Shown: in pieces, positions 1 to 9,979 of the stretch
How the letters are laid out: each line of letters opens with the position of its first letter
Numbering within the stretch: the stretch's first letter is position 1
From: Bordetella avium
Lineage (GTDB): Bacteria; Pseudomonadota; Gammaproteobacteria; Burkholderiales; Burkholderiaceae_B
DNA length: 64,000 bases
Assembly: GCF_034424645.1 (NCBI RefSeq)
Contig: NZ_CP139969.1
Span: forward strand, 3,348,001-3,412,000
Direction: 5' to 3'
Program-made: the position numbers and the translations under genes
Notes under the pieces: generated by a model
The model's input: the letters and a program-made list of their open reading frames with translations, nothing else
What the model was told of the DNA's origin: nothing
Database searches by the model: none

Positions 1-552
1 GAGCCCCTGCAATGGCGCGTGCGCTGGGCACGTCTGGATATCGAGGCCACCCATCCCTGGCTGCAAGGCCCGCTTGTCATCGCACCGCGTCTGGACGGTA
101 TAAAAATCAGTGCGCAGGGGCTGCGCGCGCCCGCCGCCGCGATGGCGGCGCTAGGCGCGCCCTGGAACACCCTGAGTCCGGGCGGCCTGCTGGACATGCG
201 CTGGCAGGCGCTGACCTTGGGCCGTCCCATGAGCGGCCCAGTCGCGCAGATCCGCTGGCAGGACGCCAGCACCGCCCTCTCACCTCTGCCGCGCATCGGC
301 GCTTATGTCATGCGCATACAGGGCAATGGCAAGGACCTGACGCTAGCACTCTCGACGGAAAGCGGCGTCTTACAGGCCGACGGTCAAGGCATTGCGAATC
401 AACATGGCGTACGCTTCGCCGGCCGTCTCAGCTATGCGGCCAACACTGACGCGGCACAGCGGCGCGCGCTCGATGGGCTACTGGCGATGATAGGCCCGCG
501 CCAAGGCGATACGGTAAGCTTCGGCACGCCGGGCGCGGCCATGGCGCCATGA
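1..552 (+). CDS. gspN: Type II secretion protein GspN, C-terminal part (5' end outside window)
   Basis: The frame is open from base 1 (E-P-L-Q-W-R) to TGA at 552, so this is the 3' part of a gene that starts to the left. About 183 residues are visible, with alternating hydrophobic and polar beta-strand-like segments and no motifs or membrane segments, ending in Met-Ala-Pro. The assignment to GspN, the accessory inner-membrane/periplasmic T2SS component, rests on the general character of the sequence and on context: the next genes are gspE, gspD, gspF and gspO. It ends 20 bp before the convergent gspE stop, so the left-hand gsp genes probably form a rightward operon (GspG to GspN) outside the window. 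The family call is tentative. Confidence 0.6.
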   Translation, partial: EPLQWRVRWARLDIEATHPWLQGPLVIAPRLDGIKISAQGLRAPAAAMAALGAPWNTLSPGGLLDMRWQALTLGRPMSGPVAQIRWQDASTALSPLPRIGAYVMRIQGNGKDLTLALSTESGVLQADGQGIANQHGVRFAGRLSYAANTDAAQRRALDGLLAMIGPRQGDTVSFGTPGAAMAP

Positions 553-572
553 AACCTGGCCGCCGGCCTGTT

Positions 573-1994
573 TCAATCGTCCTTGGTCACCCTCAAGACC
601 TCCTCGGCCGAGGTCTCTCCCGCATCGACCCAGCGCTGCCCATCTTCGCGCATGCTGCGCAGGCCCGCCGCCACGGCGGCCACGCGCAATGCGCGTTCGT
701 CGCGGCCGTCGTGAATATGGCTGCGCGCCCCATCATCGACGACAAACAGCTCATGAATGCCCGAGCGTCCGCTATAGCCGCTGTGATTGCAAAGGGGGCA
801 ACCCACCGCGCGATATTGCGGCCCGCCATCGACCGGCGTTTTGCAGGCCGGGCACAGACGGCGCACCAGGCGCTGAGCCAGCACCCCCAACAGGGAGGAG
901 GCGAGCAGGAAAGGCTCTACCCCCATGTCGACCAGACGGGTGACGGCGGACACCGAATCATTGGTGTGCAGGGTGGCTAGCACCAAATGGCCGGTCAACG
1001 AGGCCTGCACAGCGATCTGCGCGGTTTCGAGGTCGCGGATTTCACCGATCATGATCACGTCCGGGTCCTGACGCAGAATCGCGCGCAGCGCCATCGCAAA
1101 GCTCATGTCGATCTTGGCGTTGATCTGTGTCTGGCTTACCCCCGGCAGGTCATACTCGATCGGGTCTTCCACCGTCAGGATATTGCTGGTGGCGGCATCC
1201 AGACGGCTTAGCGCGGCATACAGGGTGGTGGTCTTGCCGCTGCCGGTCGGACCGGTCACCAGCACGATGCCATGCGGCTGGCGTATCAAACGATCAAGCT
1301 GGCCCAGCACGCGGGGACTCATCCCCAAGCGCTCTAATTGCAGCCGCCCAGCCTCTTTATCGAGCAGACGCAGCACAGCGCGCTCGCCGTGCCCGGTCGG
1401 CAGCGTCGAGACACGCACATCGATCGGCCGCCCGCCCACCCGCAGGGCGATACGCCCGTCTTGCGGCAAGCGCTTCTCGGCGATATCCAGGTGCGCCATG
1501 ATCTTGATACGTGAAATTAGCGCAGCATGCAGCCCTTTGCGCGGCGTGACCACATCGCGCAGCGTGCCATCCACGCGAAAGCGCACCGCAGAATGTGTCT
1601 CGAACGGCTCGATATGGATATCGCTGGCGCCATCGCGCGCGGCCTGCGCAAACAGGGCGTTGATCATACGAATGACGGGCGCGTCATCCTGGGCTTCCAA
1701 CAGGTCCGCTACTTCGGGGATATCTTGCAGCAGGCGGTCCAGATCGATTTCGTTCTCGGCCACACCCATGACAGAGGCCGCGTCTTCGCCATGCGTGTAG
1801 CTGGCGGTGAGCAGGCTTTCCAGTGTTTGGTCATCCACCTCGTGCAGCAGAACCTCTCCATGCCGGCGCCGCACCTCGCGCACCGCCCAGGAGGGCGTGC
1901 GGGGACTGACCGTCAGCTGCGCCTGCCCGGCGCGCAGACTGAGTACCGCGCGCTGCGCACGCGCCCAGGCATAAGGCAGGGGATGGACACTCAT
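573..1994 (-). CDS. gspE: Type II secretion ATPase GspE
   Basis: 473 aa cytoplasmic hexameric ATPase that powers pseudopilus assembly. Visible motifs are Walker [11 protein letters not shown] (about 248-257), the Asp box around VEDPIEY (275-281), Walker [13 protein letters not shown] (310-321), the His box TLHTND (341-346), and two CxxC pairs (C381/C384 and C399/C402) that should bind zinc. The cysteine pairs are only 14 residues apart; GspE proteins usually have about 29, so the zinc finger is shortened. The N-terminal domain is also compact. The ATG overlaps the gspD stop by 4 bp (ATGA), so gspD and gspE are translationally coupled. The gene faces gspN tail to tail. Confidence 0.95.
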   Translation of the reverse strand: MSVHPLPYAWARAQRAVLSLRAGQAQLTVSPRTPSWAVREVRRRHGEVLLHEVDDQTLESLLTASYTHGEDAASVMGVAENEIDLDRLLQDIPEVADLLEAQDDAPVIRMINALFAQAARDGASDIHIEPFETHSAVRFRVDGTLRDVVTPRKGLHAALISRIKIMAHLDIAEKRLPQDGRIALRVGGRPIDVRVSTLPTGHGERAVLRLLDKEAGRLQLERLGMSPRVLGQLDRLIRQPHGIVLVTGPTGSGKTTTLYAALSRLDAATSNILTVEDPIEYDLPGVSQTQINAKIDMSFAMALRAILRQDPDVIMIGEIRDLETAQIAVQASLTGHLVLATLHTNDSVSAVTRLVDMGVEPFLLASSLLGVLAQRLVRRLCPACKTPVDGGPQYRAVGCPLCNHSGYSGRSGIHELFVVDDGARSHIHDGRDERALRVAAVAAGLRSMREDGQRWVDAGETSAEEVLRVTKDD

Positions 1995-4573
1995 AGGCTT
2001 TTGATGATCTGCGCCGGATAGCCCAACTCACGCAACAGCGTCATCGCGGTCTGCACAGTGCCCGCGTCATTGGAGACCTGGCTGCGCACCACATAACCCA
2101 TACCGCCTGGGCCGACCTGCACATAGGCCGACAAGCCGCTGGATTGCACGCGGCGAGCGATCTGCTCGGCTTCGCGCTGCTCTTGCACCGATGCGAATTG
2201 CAGCACCGTGCCGTCATTGCCCGCCGTCGATTCCAAATCGGAGGGGTCGAGCGCCACCGTCACCCCAATCGGCAGACTCGCGCGGATGGGCTCATCCGGA
2301 GAGAACTTGCGCGTCGGCGGCAATTGGCGCACCACAGACGCGCTAAGCGTCGGCGGCGGATCGCGGCGCATGGTCTGCGCAAGCTGCTCCGGACGCATAT
2401 CGTAGATGTTGTTCGACACCGATCCACGGCTTCCCGGCGGCGTCAGTTCGGGCGTCTGCACCTGCGGCAACAGCCAGTGCGCCTCGGGTTGCGAAGCGGC
2501 CTGCTGGCGGCGCATATAGTCGTAGCGGTCCATCGTCAGCGAGGCCGCACGGCGGTTATCGCGCACCACATAAGGGCGCAGAAAAACCATCAGATTGGTC
2601 TTGGTATGACGCCGCGAATCATAGCGAAACAGCGCGCCCAGAATAGGGATAGACGACAGGCCCGGCACACCATTGGCGCCCTGCGACACGCTGTCCTCCA
2701 GCAGGCCGCCCAGCACAATGATCTGGCCATCTTCGACCAGCACGCTGGTGTCGATCGCGCGCTTATTGGTCACGACACCGGACACCGCCGTCGAGTTGCT
2801 GGTGTCGATGCTGCTGACTTCCTGATAGATGTCCAGCTTGACCGCGCCCCCCTCGGAAATCTGCGGGCGGATATTGAGCTTGAGGCCGACGTCTTCGCGC
2901 TCGATGGTCTGAAAGGGATTGCTGCTGCCATTGCCGCCGGAGGTTACGTATTGCCCCGTCACGAAAGGCACGGTTTTGCCCACGAGTATGCTGGCCGACT
3001 GGTTGTCCAGCGTCAGCAGATTCGGCGTAGAAAGAATATTGGCTTCGCCGTCTTTCTGCATCGCGCGGGCCAGCACGCCCAGATTGATGACCTTGTTGCC
3101 CAGCACATCCACTGTCCCCTTGACCACGCCCAGGCTCAGGCCCTTGCCCAGCACATCGAGCGAGGTCGGTCCCTGCACGCCGCCCAGGCCGCTGCCGCCG
3201 AGATTAGTGCCGCCAATAAAGGAGGTGCTATTGCTGTTGATATTGCCGGCGCCGGTCATCCACTGAATACCGAACTCTGAGGCCTTGTCTTCCGACACCT
3301 CGACAATCATGCTTTCGACCAAGACCTGCGCGCGGCGCTGATCGAGCTGGTCGATCACCGTGCGCAGATTACGGTAAAGCGGTTCGGGTGCGGAAATAAT
3401 GAGCGAATTGGTGGCCGGGTCGGCCTGCACCGTCGCGCCGCCTGCGCTGAAGGACAGCGGCTGGTTGCTCACTTCCTCGCGTGCGATGCGCTCATTGCCA
3501 GAGCCGCCCAGACCGGTGCTGCCGCCGTTGTAGTTGCCGCCCGACGCGCCGCTACGCGAGGGCATATTCCCGGCGGGCGGGCTGGCCGCGCCGCTACGCG
3601 AGCCGCCCGCGCCGCCGTTGATCGCACTCCCCGCCTGGTTGTTCGCCTGGCCGGTCAGCAGACCGCCCAGCACCTCGGCGATGCGCGCGGCCTGTGCGTT
3701 GCGCAGATACACCACATGCAGATTACTCTCGACAGATTGCTGCGCATCCAGTTTGACGATCAGATCCCGCGCCAGCCGAGTGCGGCCAGAACTCCCCGAG
3801 CGCACCAGCACGCTGTTGCTGCGCGGGTCGGCCACGATGGTGATGCGCTGCGTGGGATCGTTGCTCTGGGTGTCCAGCAGTTGCGAGGCCAGGGCGGCGA
3901 TGTCGGAAGCGATACCGCCCTTGATCGGCACCACGTCGGTAGACAGGGCGCTGGGCACGTCGATGCGGGCGATCACCTCGGCGATGCGCTCCAGATTGTC
4001 GGCGTAGTCGGTCACCACCACCGTGTTGTTACCTGGATAGGCCGTCACCGGGTTGTTGGGCGGCACCATAGGGCGCAGCACCGGCACGAGGTTGGCGGCG
4101 TTTTCGTAGCGCAGCGGGAACACGCGGGTCATCATCTGCCCGCTGGCCGCGCCCCGCAGAAAGTCGGAGACCGGCACGGGCCCGCCCGCCGTTCTCCGCG
4201 CGGCGCCCACGACCGTGCCTTGCAGCTTGGCATCCGCCTCGGGCACGACGCGCATGATGCCAGCGACTTCAACCATGGAAAAACCCTGAAGGCGCAAAGA
4301 ACCGCTCAACAGGGCCAGCGCCTGCTCGCGACTCACGGGCCGCTCGGAAACCAGGGTGATTTTGCCTTTGACACGCGGGTCGATCAGGAAGTCCTGATCC
4401 GTGAACAGAGAGATTGCGCGCACAACGGCTGGAATATCGGTGTCGACGAAATTGAGGCTGACTTTGCCATCCGATGTGCTGGCTGGCTTGTCGGCTGCCG
4501 GCTGCGCGAACGCGTTGAGGGGACTTGCTGCGGTCAGCACCAGGGCGAGACCCATAGACAGAAAGAAACGCAT
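1991..4573 (-). CDS. gspD: Type II secretion secretin GspD with C-terminal SPOR-like domain
   Basis: 860 aa outer-membrane secretin. I chose the ATG at 4573 because it begins a clean signal peptide ([14 protein letters not shown], cleavage after AFA). The frame continues upstream to 4639 without a better start. After the signal come the N0 domain ([18 protein letters not shown]), the repeated N1-N3 domains with a Gly/Ser/Asn-rich insert around residues 330-370, and then the secretin core ([37 protein letters not shown]). After the beta-barrel core there is a Pro-rich linker and a last segment of about 72 residues (789-860, bases 1994-2209) that reads like a SPOR peptidoglycan-binding domain ([19 protein letters not shown] and YVVRSQV). 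First gene of a gspD-gspE pair divergent from gspF. Confidence 0.95.
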   Translation of the reverse strand: MRFFLSMGLALVLTAASPLNAFAQPAADKPASTSDGKVSLNFVDTDIPAVVRAISLFTDQDFLIDPRVKGKITLVSERPVSREQALALLSGSLRLQGFSMVEVAGIMRVVPEADAKLQGTVVGAARRTAGGPVPVSDFLRGAASGQMMTRVFPLRYENAANLVPVLRPMVPPNNPVTAYPGNNTVVVTDYADNLERIAEVIARIDVPSALSTDVVPIKGGIASDIAALASQLLDTQSNDPTQRITIVADPRSNSVLVRSGSSGRTRLARDLIVKLDAQQSVESNLHVVYLRNAQAARIAEVLGGLLTGQANNQAGSAINGGAGGSRSGAASPPAGNMPSRSGASGGNYNGGSTGLGGSGNERIAREEVSNQPLSFSAGGATVQADPATNSLIISAPEPLYRNLRTVIDQLDQRRAQVLVESMIVEVSEDKASEFGIQWMTGAGNINSNSTSFIGGTNLGGSGLGGVQGPTSLDVLGKGLSLGVVKGTVDVLGNKVINLGVLARAMQKDGEANILSTPNLLTLDNQSASILVGKTVPFVTGQYVTSGGNGSSNPFQTIEREDVGLKLNIRPQISEGGAVKLDIYQEVSSIDTSNSTAVSGVVTNKRAIDTSVLVEDGQIIVLGGLLEDSVSQGANGVPGLSSIPILGALFRYDSRRHTKTNLMVFLRPYVVRDNRRAASLTMDRYDYMRRQQAASQPEAHWLLPQVQTPELTPPGSRGSVSNNIYDMRPEQLAQTMRRDPPPTLSASVVRQLPPTRKFSPDEPIRASLPIGVTVALDPSDLESTAGNDGTVLQFASVQEQREAEQIARRVQSSGLSAYVQVGPGGMGYVVRSQVSNDAGTVQTAMTLLRELGYPAQIIKSL

Positions 4574-4630
4574 GACGAGATGAGCACATTGGCCAGTAAC
4601 GAGTGCGGGAAAGCACCTGAGAACGGCGAG

Positions 4631-4656
4631 TATGACCATGAAATACTACGGTCATA
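4631..4656. promoter_or_regulatory. Inverted repeat in the gspD/gspF divergent promoter region
   Basis: TATGACC (4631-4637) and GGTCATA (4650-4656) form perfect 7-bp arms with a 12-nt spacer. The element lies in the only intergenic space (4574-4707) between the divergent gspD and gspF starts. An operator for coordinated control of both T2SS halves is an inference; there is no T-run that would suggest a terminator. Confidence 0.4.
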
Positions 4657-4707
4657 TTTCAGCGCCAATCTGACAGCCTCGCAGTTTTTGCATTGCAGGC
4701 AGATGAC

Positions 4708-5901
4708 ATGCCCTCCTACCGCTATGAGGCCAGCGACGCTCTGGGAAAAATCGTCCGGGGCACCCTGGATGCCGAGAGCGAACGCAGCGCCCGCAATCAA
4801 TTGCGCAGCCGTGGGCTTTTCCCGATTTCGACCGCGCGCGCGGCTCAGGGCGGCGCCTTGCAGGCCCGCCTTTCCGACGCAGATCTGGCCTGGCTCACGC
4901 GCCAATTGGCCAGCCTGCTGGCGGCCAGCTTGCCGCTGGACGCCGCCCTGACCATCACGCTGGAGCAGGCCGAAAAGCGTCATATCGCCACGACCCTGAC
5001 CGGCGTGCGCGACGACGTGCGCGCCGGCCACAAGCTGTCCTCGGCCCTGGCGTCACGGCCGCGGGACTTTCCTGAAATCTATCGCGCGCTGATCGGCGCG
5101 GGCGAAGAGTCGGGCGATCTCTCCCAGGTCATGGAGAAACTGGCCCACTACATCGAAGAGCGCAACGCCCTGCGCAGCAAGGTGCTCACCGCCTTCATCT
5201 ACCCGGTGGTCGTGGGTGCGGTGTCGGTGCTGATCGTAATTTTTCTATTAGGCTATGTCGTGCCGCAAGTCGTGTCGGCTTTCAGCCACGCCAAGCAGCA
5301 ACTGCCCCTGCTCACCCGCATCATGCTGGCGCTTTCAGACTATGTGCGCGAATGGGGCCTGATAAGCGGCCTAGGGCTGACGGCCCTGATCGCGCTATGG
5401 CGCTATAGCCTGCGCATGCCGGCAGCCCGCGCTGCCTGGCACGGCCAGCTGATGCGCCTGCCGCTGGCAGGCCGTTTCGTGCTGGGGGTTAACGCGGCGC
5501 GCTTTGCCTCGACACTGGCGATTCTCTGCGGCAGCGGCGTGCCGATTCTGGCCGCGCTCGATGCGGCTCGGCGCACCATGACCAACGATGTGTTGCGCAC
5601 CGCCGTGCAGGAGGCCGCCGAGCACGTCGGCAAGGGCGCCTCGTTGTCTGGCGCCCTGGCCCGCCGCAAGGTCTTTCCGCCCATCCTCATCCATCTGGTG
5701 GCCAGCGGCGAAAAAACCGGGCAGCTGCCCGAACTGCTCGATCAATGCGCACGCAACCTGTCGCGCGATCTGGAACGGCGCGCCCTGGCCATGACGGCCT
5801 TGCTCGAGCCCGCGCTCATCCTGGTTATGGGCGGCTTGGTGCTGCTCATCGTGCTGGCCGTGATGATGCCCATACTGGAAATGAATCAGCTCATCCGCTG
5901 A
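4708..5901 (+). CDS. gspF: Type II secretion inner-membrane platform protein GspF
   Basis: 397 aa polytopic protein that couples GspE to pseudopilus assembly. The ATG at 4708 (MPSYRYEASDALGK) matches the conserved GspF start; an in-frame TTG lies 15 bp upstream but is less likely. Two tandem T2SSF domains are visible, each with the LAxLLxxxLPLDxAL-type helix (residues about 70-90 and 275-295). Three membrane segments are seen, at about 168-190, 220-240 and 370-390 (LVMGGLVLLIVLAVMMPILE). GspO begins 10 bp after the stop, so the two genes are one unit. Confidence 0.95.
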   Translation: MPSYRYEASDALGKIVRGTLDAESERSARNQLRSRGLFPISTARAAQGGALQARLSDADLAWLTRQLASLLAASLPLDAALTITLEQAEKRHIATTLTGVRDDVRAGHKLSSALASRPRDFPEIYRALIGAGEESGDLSQVMEKLAHYIEERNALRSKVLTAFIYPVVVGAVSVLIVIFLLGYVVPQVVSAFSHAKQQLPLLTRIMLALSDYVREWGLISGLGLTALIALWRYSLRMPAARAAWHGQLMRLPLAGRFVLGVNAARFASTLAILCGSGVPILAALDAARRTMTNDVLRTAVQEAAEHVGKGASLSGALARRKVFPPILIHLVASGEKTGQLPELLDQCARNLSRDLERRALAMTALLEPALILVMGGLVLLIVLAVMMPILEMNQLIR

Positions 5902-5911
5902 TCCCGCCCCT

Positions 5912-6583
5912 ATGTCTATCCCTGATCTTCTGGCCGCGATCGCCGCCGGTCTCCTGAGCGGGCTGATGGCCTGGCTGGCCGCGGAGCGGCTGCCCGGCCT
6001 GGTTATCCGGCAATGGATGCAGGACGAAGCCGCCATCGAGGCCGAATTCGGCAAACTTTCGCCGCCCGGCCGCGGTCGCAGGCAAGCCCTGTTCCTTGCC
6101 GCCGCCTGCACCCTGGCCCTGGCTTGCGGCTGGCGCTTTGGCTGGACACTGGGTTCGCTGCAAGCACTGCTCTTGTGCGCCGTTTTACTTACCCTCGCGG
6201 ACATTGACCGGCGCACCCGCCTGCTGCCCGATATCCTGACGCAGCCCCTGCTCTGGGCCGGATTGCTGGTGAACCTCGACCATGCTTTCGCTCCGCTGGC
6301 TCAGGCCGTCGTAGGCGCGGCGCTGGGCTATGCCCTGCCCTGGCTGGCCGCACAGGGCTTACGCCTGGCGCGTGGCAGCGACGGCATGGGTGGCGGCGAC
6401 TTCAAGCTCATGGCTGCGCTGGGCGCCTGGTTCGGAGCCATCCGCCTGATCGACATTGTCTTGCTGGCCAGCCTGAGCGCCATCCTGTGGATGCTGACGC
6501 GCGGTCACCGCGCCTTGCCCTTCGGCCCTTTTTTGGCGGCCGCCGGCATAGCAGCTTTGTTTCTCCCCTCGCTGCCGCTCTGA
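5912..6583 (+). CDS. gspO: Prepilin peptidase GspO/PilD type, short form
   Basis: 223 aa integral membrane aspartyl protease that cleaves the leader of pseudopilins. Both catalytic motifs are present: ADIDRRTRLLPD (Asp97, Asp99) and GMGGGDFKLMAALGAW (Asp163), with hydrophobic segments around them. The usual N-terminal cytoplasmic domain with two CxxC zinc pairs, needed for stability or N-methylation in PilD enzymes, is missing. Only about 30 residues (VIRQWMQDEAAIEAEFGK) sit where it should be. Downstream of gspF by 10 bp; converges on the potassium channel gene. Confidence 0.9.
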   Translation: MSIPDLLAAIAAGLLSGLMAWLAAERLPGLVIRQWMQDEAAIEAEFGKLSPPGRGRRQALFLAAACTLALACGWRFGWTLGSLQALLLCAVLLTLADIDRRTRLLPDILTQPLLWAGLLVNLDHAFAPLAQAVVGAALGYALPWLAAQGLRLARGSDGMGGGDFKLMAALGAWFGAIRLIDIVLLASLSAILWMLTRGHRALPFGPFLAAAGIAALFLPSLPL

Positions 6584-6649
6584 TCAGACCCTGTCACATT
6601 ACTGCCCCGCCAAGCCCACAAGGGCGCAAAGAGGGCACGCGACCGCCGA

Positions 6650-7822
6650 TCAATGGTTTTTGTTGCCCGTGAACAGGTTGTCGATAAAGGCCTGATCGAT
6701 CTTCTCGCCCCCCAGTGTGCGGGCAAGCAGCTCTCCCACCATCTGCTGCAGCGAGAACACGATATCGGGCTGCACCCGTTTGAGCTTGACGAGATGCTCG
6801 GGCAAATTGGCTACCGCTACGGTTCGGGTTTCAGGCGAGCCGACATCTTTGGCCGCCAGCACGATAAAGGCATTTTCGGCATCGTCGCCGCTCAAGGCCA
6901 GCACATAGCGGGCACGCTGTGCGCCGGCCTCAATCAGCACCGCCGAAGTGGTGGGGTCCCCCTCGATCAGGTCTGTCCCATCGGGATAGCGGTGCTGCTC
7001 ACCTTCCGGAACAATTGCCGTAACGGCGTAACCATGGGCGCGGAGCACCGGATAAACCGCCGCAGCGAGCGAGGAGGCACCGGCGAGAATAATGTGGTCG
7101 TGACGCATGGCGTGAGCGATCCTGCCTTTGATAAGTCGTTTGACGTTGCCGCCAATCACTGGGCCCGCGATGGCGCTAATGGAAGTGGCGAACACCGTGA
7201 TACCCAGAATGATGACCGACAGCGTGAAATAACGCGCCGCATCGCTGTGCGGCACGATGTCGCCATAGCCGACCGTAGACATCGTGACGACCGAGAAATA
7301 AATCGCCGCCGGCAAGCTGCTGATGGCCGGCGCGAATTCCGGCCCCAGATACAGACTGCCGAAGATGGCATAGGCCAGCAAGGAAAGAATGGCGATGACG
7401 GTGAACAGACTGCCCGCCGCCAGACTGGCCCGGTTGAACACCGACCATGCCGCCACCAGAAGCATAAAGGTCAGCAGGTTGAAAAGGTTGAGCAGCATAT
7501 TGGCGCTGCCCAGATAGCCCAATATCCCCACCACCACCAGCATCAACAGCGAAAACGCCCAGGCAATCCGCGCCCGCAGCAACAGGCCCAGCGCCATGAA
7601 CACCAGGCCCAGGCCGAGCAGGGCGCGGGGAGCGTCGAGCAGGCCCACCGCCTCGATGGCGTCGCGCCAAGAATCGAAACTCGAGAAAAACTCGAAATCG
7701 GGCCTGCCGGCCTGATTGAAGGCAGACAGCAGATGCAGGTAACCGACGAGGGCAACCAGCACCGCAAGAACCAGATGGGAGGGGAAAAAGCGCGCGAAAA
7801 AGGAACGCAGCTTGGTCAGCAT
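6650..7822 (-). CDS. Kch-like potassium channel with RCK/TrkA-N domain
   Basis: 390 aa membrane protein. The N-terminal half has several transmembrane helices, then a pore helix and the selectivity filter TMSTVGYGDI (about 180-189), followed by the inner helix. The C-terminal 150 residues form a Rossmann-like RCK domain (HIILAGASSLAAAVYPVL; ALSGDDAENAFIVLAA) that should gate the pore in response to a ligand or redox state. The layout matches the E. coli Kch family. It stands alone between convergent gspO and a dioxygenase gene in the same orientation, with 107 bp between them. Ion selectivity for potassium follows from the TVGYGD filter. Confidence 0.9.
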   Translation of the reverse strand: MLTKLRSFFARFFPSHLVLAVLVALVGYLHLLSAFNQAGRPDFEFFSSFDSWRDAIEAVGLLDAPRALLGLGLVFMALGLLLRARIAWAFSLLMLVVVGILGYLGSANMLLNLFNLLTFMLLVAAWSVFNRASLAAGSLFTVIAILSLLAYAIFGSLYLGPEFAPAISSLPAAIYFSVVTMSTVGYGDIVPHSDAARYFTLSVIILGITVFATSISAIAGPVIGGNVKRLIKGRIAHAMRHDHIILAGASSLAAAVYPVLRAHGYAVTAIVPEGEQHRYPDGTDLIEGDPTTSAVLIEAGAQRARYVLALSGDDAENAFIVLAAKDVGSPETRTVAVANLPEHLVKLKRVQPDIVFSLQQMVGELLARTLGGEKIDQAFIDNLFTGNKNH

Positions 7823-7929
7823 GGTGTCCGCAAAAAGGCCAGGGCTGCCAAAGTTTATCAGCGCAGTATCCGTGACGTGGGCCTATTTTTCCCCGCCCTG
7901 CCGCTCACAGGCGGCAGAGCGATGGCGAA

Positions 7930-8697
7930 TCAAGCCAGTAACACCCCTGGGCGCGACGACGAGCGCGTGCCCTCGACAGGCGGACAATCTTCCGGGTAAT
8001 AGGTATGCACCAGAGACAGCTTGACCCTGCCGCTACGATTCTGCTGCGCCGCATGCAGGGTGCGGCAATGGAAAAACACCACATCGCCCGCCTCAAGCTC
8101 CGGACTTACGGCGCGCGCGATCCAGGCCTGGTTGGCCGGCAAGTCGTCACGGAAGAATTTCTGGCTATCGAAGCACTCGGGACCATAGGCGGCCGCATGC
8201 GAGCCGGGCACGAAAAACAGGCCGCCGTTATGCGGCGACTCCGGCCCCAGGGCCAGCCAACAGGACACCAGATCCTGTTGCGGAAACGACCAATAGCGGA
8301 TGTCCTGGTGCCAGCCCGTCAGGCTGCCATACATCGGATGCTTGGTCATGACACAGTTGTGATGCACCGTCGAGACCACCGGCCGGCGTCCGTCGAAATA
8401 GGCACGCAACACCTCGCTGATCGCGGCTTGCGTAGCCCATTGCTGAAAGCGCGGCCCCCGGCCGTAGGCATCAAGCAGACGCCGCACGGTCATGCCGCCT
8501 GCCGCCGCCCGCGAGGATGGCGCGCCGGGATATTGCAGGTCGGCTTCGTATTCGACCGGAGCGATCTGATGGTGCAGATCATGCTCGGCTGCGGCGCGCA
8601 GCGCCTGAACCTCTGAGGGTGAAGCAAAGTTGCGGGCTATCGCGAAACCCTGTTGGCGCAGGGTGGCGACCAGATCGGCAACCGAAAGGGTGGGCAT
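7930..8697 (-). CDS. Phytanoyl-CoA dioxygenase (PhyH) family oxygenase
   Basis: 255 aa Fe(II)/2-oxoglutarate-dependent oxygenase of the PhyH family. The metal ligands are visible as the HxD motif in TGWHQDIRYW (about 129-138) and a distal His in FFHCRTLHAAQQNRSG, followed by the Arg-Ser-type 2-oxoglutarate contact region. The N-terminus (LVATLRQQGFAIARNF) is typical of the family. The substrate cannot be told from sequence or neighbours. It is followed by the channel gene on the same strand, but no functional link is evident. Confidence 0.85.
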   Translation of the reverse strand: MPTLSVADLVATLRQQGFAIARNFASPSEVQALRAAAEHDLHHQIAPVEYEADLQYPGAPSSRAAAGGMTVRRLLDAYGRGPRFQQWATQAAISEVLRAYFDGRRPVVSTVHHNCVMTKHPMYGSLTGWHQDIRYWSFPQQDLVSCWLALGPESPHNGGLFFVPGSHAAAYGPECFDSQKFFRDDLPANQAWIARAVSPELEAGDVVFFHCRTLHAAQQNRSGRVKLSLVHTYYPEDCPPVEGTRSSSRPGVLLA

Positions 8698-8775
8698 TTT
8701 CTCTCTCTATACTAGGCAAGGCAAGACCGCGTCGCCTGACCGGTCTTCCCGGGCCTAGGATACTCCTGCGGCGAC

Positions 8776-9885
8776 TCAGTCGCTGGGGCCAGGACCCCGC
8801 TCAGAAGGCATGCCACGCTCCAGATCGCAATCACGCTCGGTATTGCGCACCCATTCGCGCCAGATGGCGACCAGCAAAGCCATCAGCACCGGCCCGACGA
8901 ACAGGCCCACGATGCCCATGGTTTTCACGCCGCCCACCAGGCCGAAGAACGTCGGCAGAAAAGGCAGTTTGACCGGCCCGCCTACCAACCTGGGCCGCAG
9001 CGTCTTATCCACGATGAAAAGCTCGACCGTGCCCCAGACGAACAGGCCGACGCCGGCCACCAGATGGTTGGACCCCACCAGGTAAAGCGACACCAAGGTG
9101 AAAGACAGCGGCGCGCCGCCCGGAATCAAGGCCATGAAGCCGGTAATCACGCCCAGCAAGACGGGCGACGGCACCCCGGCGATCCAATAAGCCAGGCCCA
9201 GCACCACGCCTTCGCCCAGGGCGATCAGGCACATGCCGGTAACGGTGGAACTGACGGTGGCCGGCACAACGCGCGAGAAACGCTTCCAGCGGGCCGGCAG
9301 CACGCGCTCGCCAAGAATATCCAGCTGGGCAACCATGCTCTTGCCATCTTTGTAGACGAAAAAGAGTGTGATCAGCATGAAAAGCAGCGTCAGCAACCAC
9401 TGAAAAACATTACCCGTGGCCGACAGCGCCATGCGGTAGATATTGCCCAGATGCTCTCCACTGACCAACTCCACCATCGCACCCAGGGCATGCGGCTCGC
9501 CCAGGTAGGTGGTCCAGTACTGAGAGAGGCGCTCCCCCACACCGGGCAGAGAGGAAATCCAGAATGGCACCTCCACACCATGTTTATTGGCCGCCAGCGC
9601 CCAGGCGAAAAAGTTGCTCGCCTCTTTGAAGGCATAGGTCAAGGCCATCGACAGCGGCACCACCACCACCAGCACGACGATGCACAATGCCAGCGTGGCC
9701 GCCAGAATGTTGCGGCCTTTACAAAAGCGCACTACCCGTTCGTAAAGCGGCCAGGTCGCCAGGCCGATGATGAGGGCCGCCAAGGCGGGCACCAAAAAAC
9801 CGGAAAGAAAATAAAGCCCCGCAGCCACGACCAGCAGCAACAACCAGCGGGCGATCAGGTAAACGGGAAAGACGGGCTGCTGCAT
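8776..9885 (-). CDS. AI-2E family transporter (YdiK/PerM-like)
   Basis: 369 aa protein with about eight membrane helices: an N-terminal pair (WLLLLVVAAGLYFLSGFLVP), a soluble central region, and a C-terminal block with the family signature around VITGFMALIPGGAPLSF and PTFFGLVGGVKTMGIVGLFVGP. The family includes the AI-2 exporter TqsA as well as other permeases of unknown cargo, so quorum-sensing export cannot be concluded. Single gene, upstream of the PhyH gene on the same strand with a 78-bp gap. Confidence 0.85.
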   Translation of the reverse strand: MQQPVFPVYLIARWLLLLVVAAGLYFLSGFLVPALAALIIGLATWPLYERVVRFCKGRNILAATLALCIVVLVVVVPLSMALTYAFKEASNFFAWALAANKHGVEVPFWISSLPGVGERLSQYWTTYLGEPHALGAMVELVSGEHLGNIYRMALSATGNVFQWLLTLLFMLITLFFVYKDGKSMVAQLDILGERVLPARWKRFSRVVPATVSSTVTGMCLIALGEGVVLGLAYWIAGVPSPVLLGVITGFMALIPGGAPLSFTLVSLYLVGSNHLVAGVGLFVWGTVELFIVDKTLRPRLVGGPVKLPFLPTFFGLVGGVKTMGIVGLFVGPVLMALLVAIWREWVRNTERDCDLERGMPSERGPGPSD

Positions 9886-9979
9886 AGGCTAGACGGCTCT
9901 CTGGTATTGCAGGAAAGACCCCTGCAATATACCTAGTTTTTAGGTTCCGTCCCCATCATGTGGCCTGCCGGTCTGAAAT

